DNA from: Treponema sp.
GTDB taxonomy: Bacteria; Spirochaetota; Spirochaetia; Treponematales; Treponemataceae
Length of the DNA: 64,000 bases
Assembly: GCA_017934745.1 (NCBI GenBank)
Contig: JAGBIY010000064.1
Coordinates: forward strand, 114,597 to 178,596
Direction of reading: 5' to 3'
The notes below the pieces were generated by a model. The model saw only the letters and a program-made list of their open reading frames with translations, searched no databases and was not told the origin of the DNA. Position numbers and translations under genes: made by a program. Below are positions 17,902-26,644 of this stretch, in pieces. How positions within the stretch are numbered: the first letter of the stretch is position 1; every line of letters starts with the position of its first letter.

Positions 17902-19173
17902 ATGGGAATTCAACGTCATTCAACATTTTTCACAGCGTTCTTCTCTGCCTGCACGCTGATAATTGCCTTCAGCGCGTATGCGAGTTTGTCCTCTAATATA
18001 ACATTGCAGTCCGTCCTCGAGAAGGGGCTTCCCGTGCTCGCGATAGACACGGAGGGCGGGAAAAAAATAAAGTCGAGAGACGAATATCTGAAAGCGACAT
18101 ATCTCTATTTTGAAGCAGGTTCATCATCCGCCTCTCTCGGCGGAAGCTGCAAAATACGAGGAAGAGGCAACACGACATGGGAGACGAGGGAACTTTACAA
18201 GAAGCCGTATCTTCTGAAACTGGACGAGGCGGCTTCATTTTCAAGTTTTCCTGCGGCCGAAAAGTGGGTCTTGATGGCGAACACGGCAGACAAGACGCAG
18301 CTAAGGAATTCCTACGCCACTCATTTGTCAAAAACAGCATTTAGCGGAGGAATTTGGCAGTCTTCGTGCAGTTTCATAAATCTTTTCGTAAACGGAAGCT
18401 ACAACGGCCTGTACGCAATCACGGAAAAAATCGAGATGACGCCCGAAAGGATTCCGCTCGAAGAAGAGAAAGGCTCGTTCCTGTTCGAGGTGAACACAAG
18501 GCAGGACCAGGACTGGAATTTCCGCACGAAAAACGGAGTGCCGTTCAGCATACGAACGTCTCTCACGCCTGAAAAAAGACGGTTCGTGGCACAGCAGGAA
18601 AAGATACAGAAGGCAGAGTGCATTCTTTTCGGGGAAGAATTCACGGACGGGGAAAGAGGCTGGAGGACAGTTCTCGACGAAGTGAGTTTCGCCGACTGGT
18701 ACCTTTTGAACGAGTTGACGAAGAACCACGACGCAAAATTCCAATCATCCTGCTACATGTACTACAACAGCGAGAATGGAAAAATCCACATGGGGCCGGC
18801 TTGGGATTTCGACATATCGTGCGGGAACATAAGCTGGGACGACTGCGACAAGCCTGAAGGCTTCTGGGTGGCGAAGGCCAGCTGGTACGAACGACTGTTC
18901 GAGGACCCGAAGTTCGTTGAGTTCGTCCAAAAAAGATGGACAGAGGAAAGGGGAAAAATCGAAGAAAGCCTGAACTGGTTGGACGAACAAGCGGAAAATC
19001 TTGAGGACGAAATAATGCTCAACGATGCCGTGTGGAAAAACATCGGCCGGAGACAGTGGCCCCACGCCCCCGGATGGCGAAGTAGAAAAACACACGGCGA
19101 TGAGATAACGTATATGAAAGATTGGCTGAAAAAGCGAATTGCTTGGTTGGACGAAGAGCTTTTCAAACTATAA
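17902..19173 (+). CDS. CotH-family atypical kinase, exported or membrane-anchored, copy 1
   Basis: 423 residues with an N-terminal hydrophobic signal or anchor (~10-28). CotH signatures are KIRGRGNTTW, KKPYLLKL, KWVLMANTADKTQLRN, YNGLYAITEKIE, KNHDAKFQ and the metal-binding MGPAWDFDISCGN. CotH proteins are ATP-dependent kinases of unusual fold, first known from spore coats, but also present beside polyphosphate-polymerase genes in many bacteria. Here it lies between YidC-sulfatase copies 2 and 3 with gaps of 12 and 15 nt, so it belongs to the same operon and probably the same process. How an exported kinase-fold protein would get ATP is unclear, and its substrate is unknown. Confidence 0.88.
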   Translation: MGIQRHSTFFTAFFSACTLIIAFSAYASLSSNITLQSVLEKGLPVLAIDTEGGKKIKSRDEYLKATYLYFEAGSSSASLGGSCKIRGRGNTTWETRELYKKPYLLKLDEAASFSSFPAAEKWVLMANTADKTQLRNSYATHLSKTAFSGGIWQSSCSFINLFVNGSYNGLYAITEKIEMTPERIPLEEEKGSFLFEVNTRQDQDWNFRTKNGVPFSIRTSLTPEKRRFVAQQEKIQKAECILFGEEFTDGERGWRTVLDEVSFADWYLLNELTKNHDAKFQSSCYMYYNSENGKIHMGPAWDFDISCGNISWDDCDKPEGFWVAKASWYERLFEDPKFVEFVQKRWTEERGKIEESLNWLDEQAENLEDEIMLNDAVWKNIGRRQWPHAPGWRSRKTHGDEITYMKDWLKKRIAWLDEELFKL

Positions 19174-19188
19174 AAAGAAGGAACTGAC

Positions 19189-21912
19189 ATGAATTTTCTC
19201 TACACACTGATAATCTACCCTCTCTATTCGATAATCGAGGTCGCATACACGCTCGTGGACAAGGTGACGAGCAACGAAGGAATCGCCGTCATAGGAGTCA
19301 GCGTCGCTATCACCCTGCTCTGCCTTCCCCTCTATGCCGTAGCCGAGCACTGGCAGGAAGTCGAGCGCGACAAGCAAAACAAGATGAAGAGCGGACTCGA
19401 CCGCATCAAAAAGGCGTTCTCAGGCGACGAACGCTACATGATGACGACCACCTTCTACAAGCAGCACCACTACAGCCCGATTATGGGACTGCGCTCTTCG
19501 TTCGGCCTCCTGATCCAGATTCCGTTCTTCCTAGCGGCATACGCGTACCTCTCGCACCTCACGGACTTGCAGGGGGAATCGTTCCTGTTCATACGCGACA
19601 TGGGAAGCCCGGACGTATTGTTCTCGATAGGCTCGTTCAAGGTGAACGTCCTTCCAATCGCGATGACGCTCATCAACTGCGTGTCTGGAATCATCTACTC
19701 GAAGGGGCACGGACTCCGCGAGAAAGTGCAGATTTTCGGCATGGCGGCGATTTTCTTGGTCGTCCTCTACAACTCTCCGGCGGGACTCGTCCTCTACTGG
19801 ACGTTCAACAACATCTTCTCGCTCGTGAAGAACGTGTTCTACAAGCTCAAGAACCCGCTCAAGTCGTTCTGGATTTTCTGCTGCATAGTCTGCGTTCCAG
19901 TCTTCATCTTCACGATGTTCTTCTTCAAGACGAAGACCGCTTACAAGCTCATCTTCGCTTTTGCGGTGGCGGCCGTCTACGCGCTTCCATTCATGCTCAA
20001 AGGAACGAAAGCGGTCTTCCACAAATTCCTGACCCCGATTTTCGAGCACGGAAAGACAAGGACGACAATCTACCTTCTTTCGTGCGCCCTCCTCTTCATA
20101 CTCGCGGGATTCACAATCCCCACTTCGCTCATTTCGTCGTCGCCAGTGGAATTCTCAGGAATCGGCTCGAACCCAGACCCGCTCGGCTACGTCCAGCTCA
20201 CATTGATGCAGGCGGCGGGATTCTTCCTCTTCTGGCCAATCTGCGTCTATTTTCTGTTCAACAGGAAAGTCCAGTCCATACTCGCGGCCGCGATGGCGTT
20301 CCTCTCGATTTCCGCGCTGCTGAACTCGTTCGTCTTCATGCTCGACTACGGAGACGTTTCGGCGACGCTCACGTTCTTGAATTCGGTGGACTTCAAGCCG
20401 CTGTCGGCAATATCGCTCCTGAACGTTCTCGTACATCTGGCGGTTCTCGCATTGGTCGCGCTGACAATCGGAAAACTCAACGGAAGAGTCTTCACATACT
20501 CGTTCGCGATAGTCTGCTTCGCGATGGTTGCGTTCGGCTTCATGAACATCGGAACTATAAGAAGCGAATACAAGGCGTTCGTCGCGAGCGGAAACCTGAA
20601 CGACGTGGAGATAAAGCCGATTTTCCATCTGTCCAAGGACAAGCCGAACGTCGTCCTCTTCATGCTCGACCGCTCGGAAAGCCAATATATAGAAGAGATG
20701 CTCAAGGAAGACCCGAAATTGAAGGACAGCTTCTCAGGCTTCACGTTCTACCCGAACACGGTCTCGTTCAACGGCCACACTTTCATGGGCGCGCCCCTGG
20801 TCTACGGCGGCTACGAGTACCAGCCGCTTGAGATGAACAAGAGAAAGGACGAGCTCCTCTACAAAAAAACGAACGAGGCTCTCCTGATGCTGCCGAGAAT
20901 CTTCACGGAGCAGGCTGATTTCCACGCGGCGATAACGGATCCCTCGTGGGCGAACTATTCAGCCTACGCCGATTTGACAATCACCGACGGCTACGAAAAA
21001 ATCGACGGCTTCCAGACAATCGGAAAATACTCGACGGCATGGTACAAAAGGCAGAGTGGAGACAACAAACTCGACAACACGGACGAAATCCTCAAGCACA
21101 ACCTGATTGTCTTCAGCATTTTCAGGGAGTGCCCAATTGTGCTGAGGGAAATCGTCTACCTGAAGGGGAAATACTGGAACTCGAACGACAACGTAACGTC
21201 GTACACGAACGTGATAAACAACCTTGCGCCGCTGGAATTTCTTCCAGAACTCACAGATTTCAAAAGCGAGAACGGCTCATACGTCTGCATGGTCAACGAA
21301 CTCACCCACTCAAGCATCTTCATGCAGGCCCCCGACTACACGCCGGTCGAGAAGGTGACGGACTACGGAACGTCGGCGTTCAGGAAGGAGGAGGCCTACC
21401 ACACGAACATGGCGGCAATCAAGCGCGTGGCGAAATGGCTGGACTATCTCAAAGCGAACGGAGTCTACGACAACACGAGAATCATCATCGCGGCCGACCA
21501 CGGAAGGGCGACGACAGAGAAATGCATAGAGAAGGACGACGAGCTCGACGACCTCCTTGCCGGCGACAGGTACAAGGGACGCGGCCATTTCCATCCGCTT
21601 CTTCTGGTGAAGGACTTCAACGAAAGCGGAGAGTTCAAGGAGGACATGACATTCATGACGAACGGAGACGTGCCTTCCATCGCGCTCAAGGGACTTGTCG
21701 AAAAGCCGGTCAATCCGTTCACCAAAAAGGAGATTCCTTTGGACACCACGGAAATCAAGAAGGACGGAGTCGTCGTCACCCCGAACGACCTGCACCAGGC
21801 ATGGCTCTACAAGGACTGGTACACCTACCCCGTCAGGGACGACCAATGGTGGCGGGTCAAGGGCAGCATCTTCAAGGCTTCGAGCTGGAGCCGGGAGAAA
21901 ATCAAAGATTGA
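19189..21912 (+). CDS. YidC/Oxa1-like membrane domain fused to sulfatase/LtaS-like domain, copy 3
   Basis: 907 residues, third copy of the fusion. The YidC-like part (~1-230) has LCLPLY, SGDERYMM, IQIPFFLAAYAYL and SPAGLVLYWTFNN, with Thr42 at the groove-arginine position. Extra helices run from ~230 to 465. The sulfatase domain keeps Asp494, Thr531 (37 residues later), His707 and Asp770-His771, and has an added GHFHP segment before LLLVKDF not seen in the other two. It follows CotH by 15 nt with a GAAGGA ribosome-binding site. Codon use is more C-ending than in copy 1. Same inferred periplasmic transferase role, possibly with a different substituent. Confidence 0.85.
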   Translation: MNFLYTLIIYPLYSIIEVAYTLVDKVTSNEGIAVIGVSVAITLLCLPLYAVAEHWQEVERDKQNKMKSGLDRIKKAFSGDERYMMTTTFYKQHHYSPIMGLRSSFGLLIQIPFFLAAYAYLSHLTDLQGESFLFIRDMGSPDVLFSIGSFKVNVLPIAMTLINCVSGIIYSKGHGLREKVQIFGMAAIFLVVLYNSPAGLVLYWTFNNIFSLVKNVFYKLKNPLKSFWIFCCIVCVPVFIFTMFFFKTKTAYKLIFAFAVAAVYALPFMLKGTKAVFHKFLTPIFEHGKTRTTIYLLSCALLFILAGFTIPTSLISSSPVEFSGIGSNPDPLGYVQLTLMQAAGFFLFWPICVYFLFNRKVQSILAAAMAFLSISALLNSFVFMLDYGDVSATLTFLNSVDFKPLSAISLLNVLVHLAVLALVALTIGKLNGRVFTYSFAIVCFAMVAFGFMNIGTIRSEYKAFVASGNLNDVEIKPIFHLSKDKPNVVLFMLDRSESQYIEEMLKEDPKLKDSFSGFTFYPNTVSFNGHTFMGAPLVYGGYEYQPLEMNKRKDELLYKKTNEALLMLPRIFTEQADFHAAITDPSWANYSAYADLTITDGYEKIDGFQTIGKYSTAWYKRQSGDNKLDNTDEILKHNLIVFSIFRECPIVLREIVYLKGKYWNSNDNVTSYTNVINNLAPLEFLPELTDFKSENGSYVCMVNELTHSSIFMQAPDYTPVEKVTDYGTSAFRKEEAYHTNMAAIKRVAKWLDYLKANGVYDNTRIIIAADHGRATTEKCIEKDDELDDLLAGDRYKGRGHFHPLLLVKDFNESGEFKEDMTFMTNGDVPSIALKGLVEKPVNPFTKKEIPLDTTEIKKDGVVVTPNDLHQAWLYKDWYTYPVRDDQWWRVKGSIFKASSWSREKIKD

Positions 21913-21976
21913 AAAAATCCTTATCAAGGATAAAATCATATTCGAAGCAAAAACAATATTTTATGGAGATTATTTT

Positions 21977-23971
21977 ATGACAGAGCAGGAATTCGACTAC
22001 ATCATGGCAGTCAGAAGGAAAGAGGACGTGTCGGGATTTTCAAAGGACACGGTACTTTCCTGCACGAAGGCCGGTTGGGTCAAGAACGGAAAGGTGACGG
22101 CCGAGGGAATGGAAGCCCTTGCCCCATACAAAGTTGACAACGCCATCATCATGGCGGCAGGAAGGAGCAGGAGGTGCATGCCGCTCTCGAACTACCTTCC
22201 GAAAGGGCTTTTCGAGATAAAGGGCGACACAATGGTGGAGAGGCAGATAAAGCAGCTCCACGACGCTGGAATCAAGCAGATTGTCCTCGTCGTGGGCTAC
22301 TTGAAGGACAGGTACTACGAGATGGCGAAGAAATACCCGGACCTCATCGTCATCGACAACACGGAGTGGGAAGAGAAGAACAACATGTCTTCTCTCTACG
22401 CCGCCAAGGACTACATCAAGGCGTCATACATCTGCTGCTCGGACAACTGGTTCGCGCACAATGTCTACCGCGACTACGTTTACGACTCGTACTACGGCTG
22501 CCTCTACTCCGACGAATTCTGCAACGAATACTGCGTGAAGGGACTCGACGACAGGGGATACATGACGGAGGTCAAGAAGGGCGGAGAGAAGGCCTGGTAC
22601 ACAATCGGAGAGGCGTTCTTCTCAAAGTCGTTCAGCCAGAAATTCGTTGACCTTATGGTGAAGGAGTACTACGACCCCGACATGAAATACATGCTCTGGG
22701 ACGACTTCCAGATAAAGCACATCACGGAACTTTTGATGAAAATCAAGAGATACGACGACAGTGAATGCAAGGAATTCGACACGACCGACGACATCCTCCA
22801 GTTCTATCCGAATTTCAAGGAATTCATCGACCAGTTCTTCCAGGAGGACGAGCTGATAAATTCCACGCAAAGAATCTCGTACCTCTCGAACTACTCGGAC
22901 ACCAAGCAGTATTCCGTCGTGGCGACAGAGCAGCTCACCGGAAGGATGCACGTGAACGAGAACCTTTTCGGACCAAGCCCCAAATGCCTCGACGTGCTCC
23001 ACAACGCAACGATGGAGGATTTGTACCTCTACGATTTGACGAGGGAGGACGACCTTGCCATAGAGGTCTCCAAGGCCACCGAAATTTCGACGGACTCGAT
23101 TTTCATCCACTCAGGCTCGTCAGACGTAATCAAGACCATAATGACAATCGTCTTGAACAAGGACGACACGGTTCTCATCTCGAATCCGGCGTGGAACTAC
23201 TACAAGTCGGTCTGCGAACTTCGGCACGCGAAAGTCGCCCACTACGACGTGAAGCCCGGCAAGGACGCATACGAATTCGACATCAAGGGACTGCTCTCGG
23301 AAGCCAAGAAGACGAACCCGAGAATCATCATCATCACGACCCCGCACAATCCGACCGGAGCCGTCATCTCAAGGAACGATTTGGAGAAGGTCATCAAGGA
23401 GAACCCGACCGCGCTCGTCATCGTCGACGAGGCATACCTCGGACTCTCGACAGTCACATACGACGCGAAGTATCTTTTGAACGCGTACAACAACGTCGTC
23501 TTCTGTCGCACGTTCTCGAAGCTCTACGGACTGGCCGGAATCAGGATGGGATACGGACTCTGCACTCCAATGGCCAAGCAGGTCTTCAAGCTCGACTTGA
23601 ATCCGTTCAGGGTCTCGAACATCGGACGCAAGGTCTGCATCGCCGCGCTCAAGGACAAGGAATACTACTCGAACCTCACGAAGACAATCATCAAGCTCAA
23701 GGACGACTTCATCGCCGAAATCAACAAGATAAAGGGAATCAAGGCATACAAGTCGGCCGCGAACTTCATCTTCATCCGCTTCAACGAGAATCTTGGCGAG
23801 AACGACAAGGAAATCGACGTGCAGGCCCTCAAGGACTACCTTTCGAGCAACGGCTACCTCACCCGCCTCTGGACGGAGGGAAGCCACCTGTCGATGAGAA
23901 TCACAGTCGCTCCGAAAGCCGACATGGACAAAGTGCTCGGCCTCATAAAGGAATTCGTGGAGAAGCAGTAA
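21977..23971 (+). CDS. HTH / LicC-like nucleotidyltransferase / class I-II PLP enzyme fusion
   Basis: 664 residues. Residues ~1-50 look like a small helix-turn-helix. Residues ~55-290 are a LicC/PntC-like NTP transferase, with AIIMAAGRSRR at 56-66, Lys76 and CCSDNWF as the metal-binding strand. Residues ~320-664 are a HisC-like fold-type-I PLP domain, with ITTPHNPTG, VDEAYLG and the Schiff-base lysine in RTFSKLYG (Lys515). The start at 21977 has GGAG 8 nt upstream. It may make and activate an amino-alcohol phosphate: aminotransfer or serine-phosphate decarboxylation, then CDP-linking (CDP-ethanolamine, CDP-aminoethylphosphonate or CDP-choline-like). Substrate is inferred. It is fourth in block C. 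Confidence 0.8.
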   Translation: MTEQEFDYIMAVRRKEDVSGFSKDTVLSCTKAGWVKNGKVTAEGMEALAPYKVDNAIIMAAGRSRRCMPLSNYLPKGLFEIKGDTMVERQIKQLHDAGIKQIVLVVGYLKDRYYEMAKKYPDLIVIDNTEWEEKNNMSSLYAAKDYIKASYICCSDNWFAHNVYRDYVYDSYYGCLYSDEFCNEYCVKGLDDRGYMTEVKKGGEKAWYTIGEAFFSKSFSQKFVDLMVKEYYDPDMKYMLWDDFQIKHITELLMKIKRYDDSECKEFDTTDDILQFYPNFKEFIDQFFQEDELINSTQRISYLSNYSDTKQYSVVATEQLTGRMHVNENLFGPSPKCLDVLHNATMEDLYLYDLTREDDLAIEVSKATEISTDSIFIHSGSSDVIKTIMTIVLNKDDTVLISNPAWNYYKSVCELRHAKVAHYDVKPGKDAYEFDIKGLLSEAKKTNPRIIIITTPHNPTGAVISRNDLEKVIKENPTALVIVDEAYLGLSTVTYDAKYLLNAYNNVVFCRTFSKLYGLAGIRMGYGLCTPMAKQVFKLDLNPFRVSNIGRKVCIAALKDKEYYSNLTKTIIKLKDDFIAEINKIKGIKAYKSAANFIFIRFNENLGENDKEIDVQALKDYLSSNGYLTRLWTEGSHLSMRITVAPKADMDKVLGLIKEFVEKQ

Positions 23972-23974
23972 ACC

Positions 23975-25234
23975 ATGACATTTTTACCACTCTACATAGA
24001 CCCCGGCACGGGTTCGATGCTGTTCTCGATACTCATCGGAGCCGCCGCCACCCTCTTCTTCCTCGCGAAAGCCCTTCTTTTGAAGCTCAAGCTCGTCTTC
24101 GCGGGAAAGAAAGGGGCGCAGGAGGACAAATCGTACAAGAAATACGTCGTCTACTGCGAGGACAAGCGGTACTGGACAGTCTTCCAGCCGGTCATAGAAG
24201 AATTCGAGAAGCGCAAAATCGAGTTGACATACTACACCGGAAGCAAGGACGACGCAGTATTCGAAAAGAACTACGAGTTCATAAAGAGCGAGTTCATAGG
24301 AACCGGGAACGTCGCCTACGCGAAGCTCAACATGCTCTCGGCGGGAATCGTTCTCATGACGACTCCCGGAATCCAGGTCTACCAGCTAAAGCGCAGCAAG
24401 AACGTGAAGCACTACAGCCACATCTTCCACTCGTGCACCGACTCCACCATGTACAGGCTCTTCGGCTTGGACTATTTCGACTCGGTGCTAATGACGGGCG
24501 ACTACCAGGCGGACGACATTCGGCTGCTTGAGAAACAGAGGGAGCTTCCCGCGAAGGAGCTTGTGACGGTAGGCTGCACATATCTCGACGTACTCAAGGA
24601 GAAGATGGCCGCGATACCGGAAGAGGAGAACCACGAATTCACTGTCCTCGTCTCTCCGTCGTGGGGAAAGAGCGCGCTCCTTGGACTCTACGGAGAAAAG
24701 CTCCTCGACCCGCTCGTGAAAAGCGGCATGAAGGTCATCGTGCGCCCGCATCCGCAGAGCCGCATCTCCGAGAAGGAAATGCTCGACCGCCTGCACGAAC
24801 GCTACAAGGATGCATCGAACCTTTCGTGGGACAACGAGAGGGACAACATCTACTCGCTCAAGAAAGCGGACATAATGATTTCGGATTTTTCGGGAATCGT
24901 GTACGACTACACGTTCCTCTGCGACAAGCCGGTCATGTACGCGAACGCCGAGATGGATCTGCTTCCTTACGACATCTACGACACCGGGCACCAGCCGTGG
25001 GCGGTCACGACGCTGCAGAAAATCGGAATTCCGATAAAGGAAGAGGATTTTGAAAACATAGCGGAAGTGATAAAGAACGCCTCCGACAGCCCGAAACTCG
25101 CGAAGCTCCGAGCGCACTACAAGGCGGAGGCGTGGCAGCACATCGGCGAGGCCGGAAAGCGCACCGCCGACTACATGATTTCCAAAATGGAAGAAATCGA
25201 AAGGAACGAAAAGGGGACGGAATCTAGTAAGTGA
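23975..25234 (+). CDS. CDP-glycerol:glycerophosphotransferase-like protein (TagB/TagF family), copy 2
   Basis: 419 residues, clearly paralogous to the gene at 9290. It has the same YIDPGTGSMLF N-terminus with one membrane helix, then VRPHPQSRISEKEM and ISDFSGIVYDYTFL followed by DKPVMY. It would transfer glycerol-phosphate or a related CDP-activated unit to a membrane acceptor. The ATG lies 3 nt after the fused transferase stop, with GGAG inside the end of that gene. It ends block C, and its last 11 nt overlap the end of the convergent DUF4956 gene, leaving no room for a separate terminator. Confidence 0.85.
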   Translation: MTFLPLYIDPGTGSMLFSILIGAAATLFFLAKALLLKLKLVFAGKKGAQEDKSYKKYVVYCEDKRYWTVFQPVIEEFEKRKIELTYYTGSKDDAVFEKNYEFIKSEFIGTGNVAYAKLNMLSAGIVLMTTPGIQVYQLKRSKNVKHYSHIFHSCTDSTMYRLFGLDYFDSVLMTGDYQADDIRLLEKQRELPAKELVTVGCTYLDVLKEKMAAIPEEENHEFTVLVSPSWGKSALLGLYGEKLLDPLVKSGMKVIVRPHPQSRISEKEMLDRLHERYKDASNLSWDNERDNIYSLKKADIMISDFSGIVYDYTFLCDKPVMYANAEMDLLPYDIYDTGHQPWAVTTLQKIGIPIKEEDFENIAEVIKNASDSPKLAKLRAHYKAEAWQHIGEAGKRTADYMISKMEEIERNEKGTESSK

Positions 25235-25904
25235 CCTCTCCATCGTGCCTTAGGAGACTTGAAGAAGTTATCCCCTTCAAAGCCGCGACTTCCTGGACAA
25301 GCTTGGACTCGAACGCCTTGAGCGTCCTGACCTCAATCACGAGGTCGGTCCTGTTGTTCGAGAGGCTGCGGCTTTTCACCGTGTAGTAGGCGCAGCAGTT
25401 CTTGACGATTTCCAAGACATCATTTTCGATGTCGTATCCGTCGGCGCTCACCATCAGAATCTGGGGGGCGCGCCCGACCGGAATCCTGTCCAAAACGAAA
25501 AGCCCGATTGAGAGCACGAACGCGAGAACGCAGGCGATTTCGGCGAGTCCCGCGCCGCAGATGATGCCGGTGCTTATCGCCCAGAAAAGGAACGCCAAAT
25601 CCATAGGCTCCTTCACAGCCGTCCTGAAGCGGACGATTGAGAGCGCACCGACCATACCGAGGGAAATGACGACGCTCGACTGAATCGTGAGGATTATGGC
25701 CGTCGTTATCACAGTGACAGCGGCGAGCGAAATGTTGAACGACTTTGAATAAAAAGTCTTCCTCGTCAAAAGCCTGTACGCCATGAAGATGTACAGAGCG
25801 AAACCGGTTGCTATCGCCATGACGATTATTATGTTCGTCGGCGACATGTCGTAGCGGGAGAAACCTTCCAGGAACGACTTTTTGAAGATGTCCTTGAATG
25901 TCAT
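25224..25904 (-). CDS. DUF4956 membrane protein of the VTC/CotH module
   Basis: 226 residues with about four membrane segments in the first 140 residues, including the conserved GMVGALSIVRFRTAVKEPMDLAFLFWAI block, and a C-terminal cytoplasmic alpha/beta domain. This matches DUF4956, whose function is not established but which is often encoded beside VTC-domain polyphosphate polymerases and CotH proteins, as here. The start at 25904 was chosen because AAGGAG stands just upstream; the longer in-frame start at 25961 overlaps the end of the VTC gene. It is co-transcribed with the VTC gene, whose stop is 20 nt upstream. Confidence 0.85.
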   Translation of the reverse strand: MTFKDIFKKSFLEGFSRYDMSPTNIIIVMAIATGFALYIFMAYRLLTRKTFYSKSFNISLAAVTVITTAIILTIQSSVVISLGMVGALSIVRFRTAVKEPMDLAFLFWAISTGIICGAGLAEIACVLAFVLSIGLFVLDRIPVGRAPQILMVSADGYDIENDVLEIVKNCCAYYTVKSRSLSNNRTDLVIEVRTLKAFESKLVQEVAALKGITSSSLLRHDGEVTY

Positions 25905-25924
25905 AAAAACTCCTTGATTTTGTT

Positions 25925-26641
25925 TTATAAAGTTTCCGAAGCCAAGTTGTATTTCCGGCACAGATAATACTTCGAGAACGACGTCTGCGAAAGCCTTCCC
26001 GTCTGGAGAACCTCGTTGATGAAATCCGGGAGGAATTCGTCGAATTTCACCTCTATCATGTTAGTTCCAGCCGGCAGTATCGGCCTGCAGGCGAGTTTCG
26101 GGTCGAAAAACGAAGCGATGTCGGAACTGCTCCTGATGTTCCTGTCGAATGTCACGCGGACATTGCCGGCTTTCCAAATGAGGGGCACCCTCTCATAGGA
26201 CACTATTACGCAGGGGCGCAGCAGGCGGCTCCTCATCTGCATCACGAGTTTCTTCAATAGATACGGGGAGTCGTCGGAAACTTCCGGGATGCCACCGTCG
26301 ATTATCGTCCTGCAGTCGTCGAACGAAATCGGCGTGGAAATCTTGTGGCACCTGGACTTCTCACGCTGCTTCAACTCAAGGGAGATTCTGTCGATCGAAC
26401 AGTTGTAGATTCGTATGCGGAATTTCTCGCGGGGGTCGGTTCCCGATTCGTTCTCATAGTAGCAGGTGTTGTACATGTCATCGAAATAGACGGAACGGAT
26501 GGCGTAGCAGCCACTCTTCCCCACATGCTTGTCGTGGAGCATGACGGCTCCGGTTCTTTTTTCCAGATAGGAAAGGATATATTCAGGCGAGAGATACTTG
26601 AATTCATGCCGCCATTTCACGTTCTTAGGTGAATCGCTCAT
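25925..26641 (-). CDS. VTC-domain polyphosphate polymerase-like protein
   Basis: 238 residues forming a single VTC (triphosphate tunnel metalloenzyme) domain. The expected basic and acidic residues line up: HEFKYL at the start, RSVYFDD, REKFRIRIY, LELKQRE, ERVPL, RVTFDRNI and the C-terminal IEVKFDEFLPDFI. In yeast Vtc4 this fold makes polyphosphate from ATP. The bacterial stand-alone form usually travels with DUF4956 and CotH, and both are adjacent here. The ATG has no Shine-Dalgarno sequence; it lies 4 nt from the edge of a perfect palindrome shared with the divergent CotH gene. Confidence 0.88.
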   Translation of the reverse strand: MSDSPKNVKWRHEFKYLSPEYILSYLEKRTGAVMLHDKHVGKSGCYAIRSVYFDDMYNTCYYENESGTDPREKFRIRIYNCSIDRISLELKQREKSRCHKISTPISFDDCRTIIDGGIPEVSDDSPYLLKKLVMQMRSRLLRPCVIVSYERVPLIWKAGNVRVTFDRNIRSSSDIASFFDPKLACRPILPAGTNMIEVKFDEFLPDFINEVLQTGRLSQTSFSKYYLCRKYNLASETL

Positions 26642-26644
26642 ATA

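Noticed and set aside
20946-21980. A 344-codon open frame inside fusion copy 3
   Set aside because: Shadow frame: strongly basic and low-complexity, no ribosome-binding site, and the true frame there has clear domain motifs.
10537-23971. A complete phosphonate (aminoethylphosphonate) pathway
   Set aside because: Two PLP enzymes and a PntC-like domain hint at it, but no PEP mutase or phosphonopyruvate decarboxylase is encoded in the window.
22765-24531. A 588-codon open frame on the plus strand
   Set aside because: It overlaps the fused transferase and second glycerophosphotransferase genes in another frame. Its product is Arg/His/Gly-rich without motifs, as expected from a codon-biased shadow frame.
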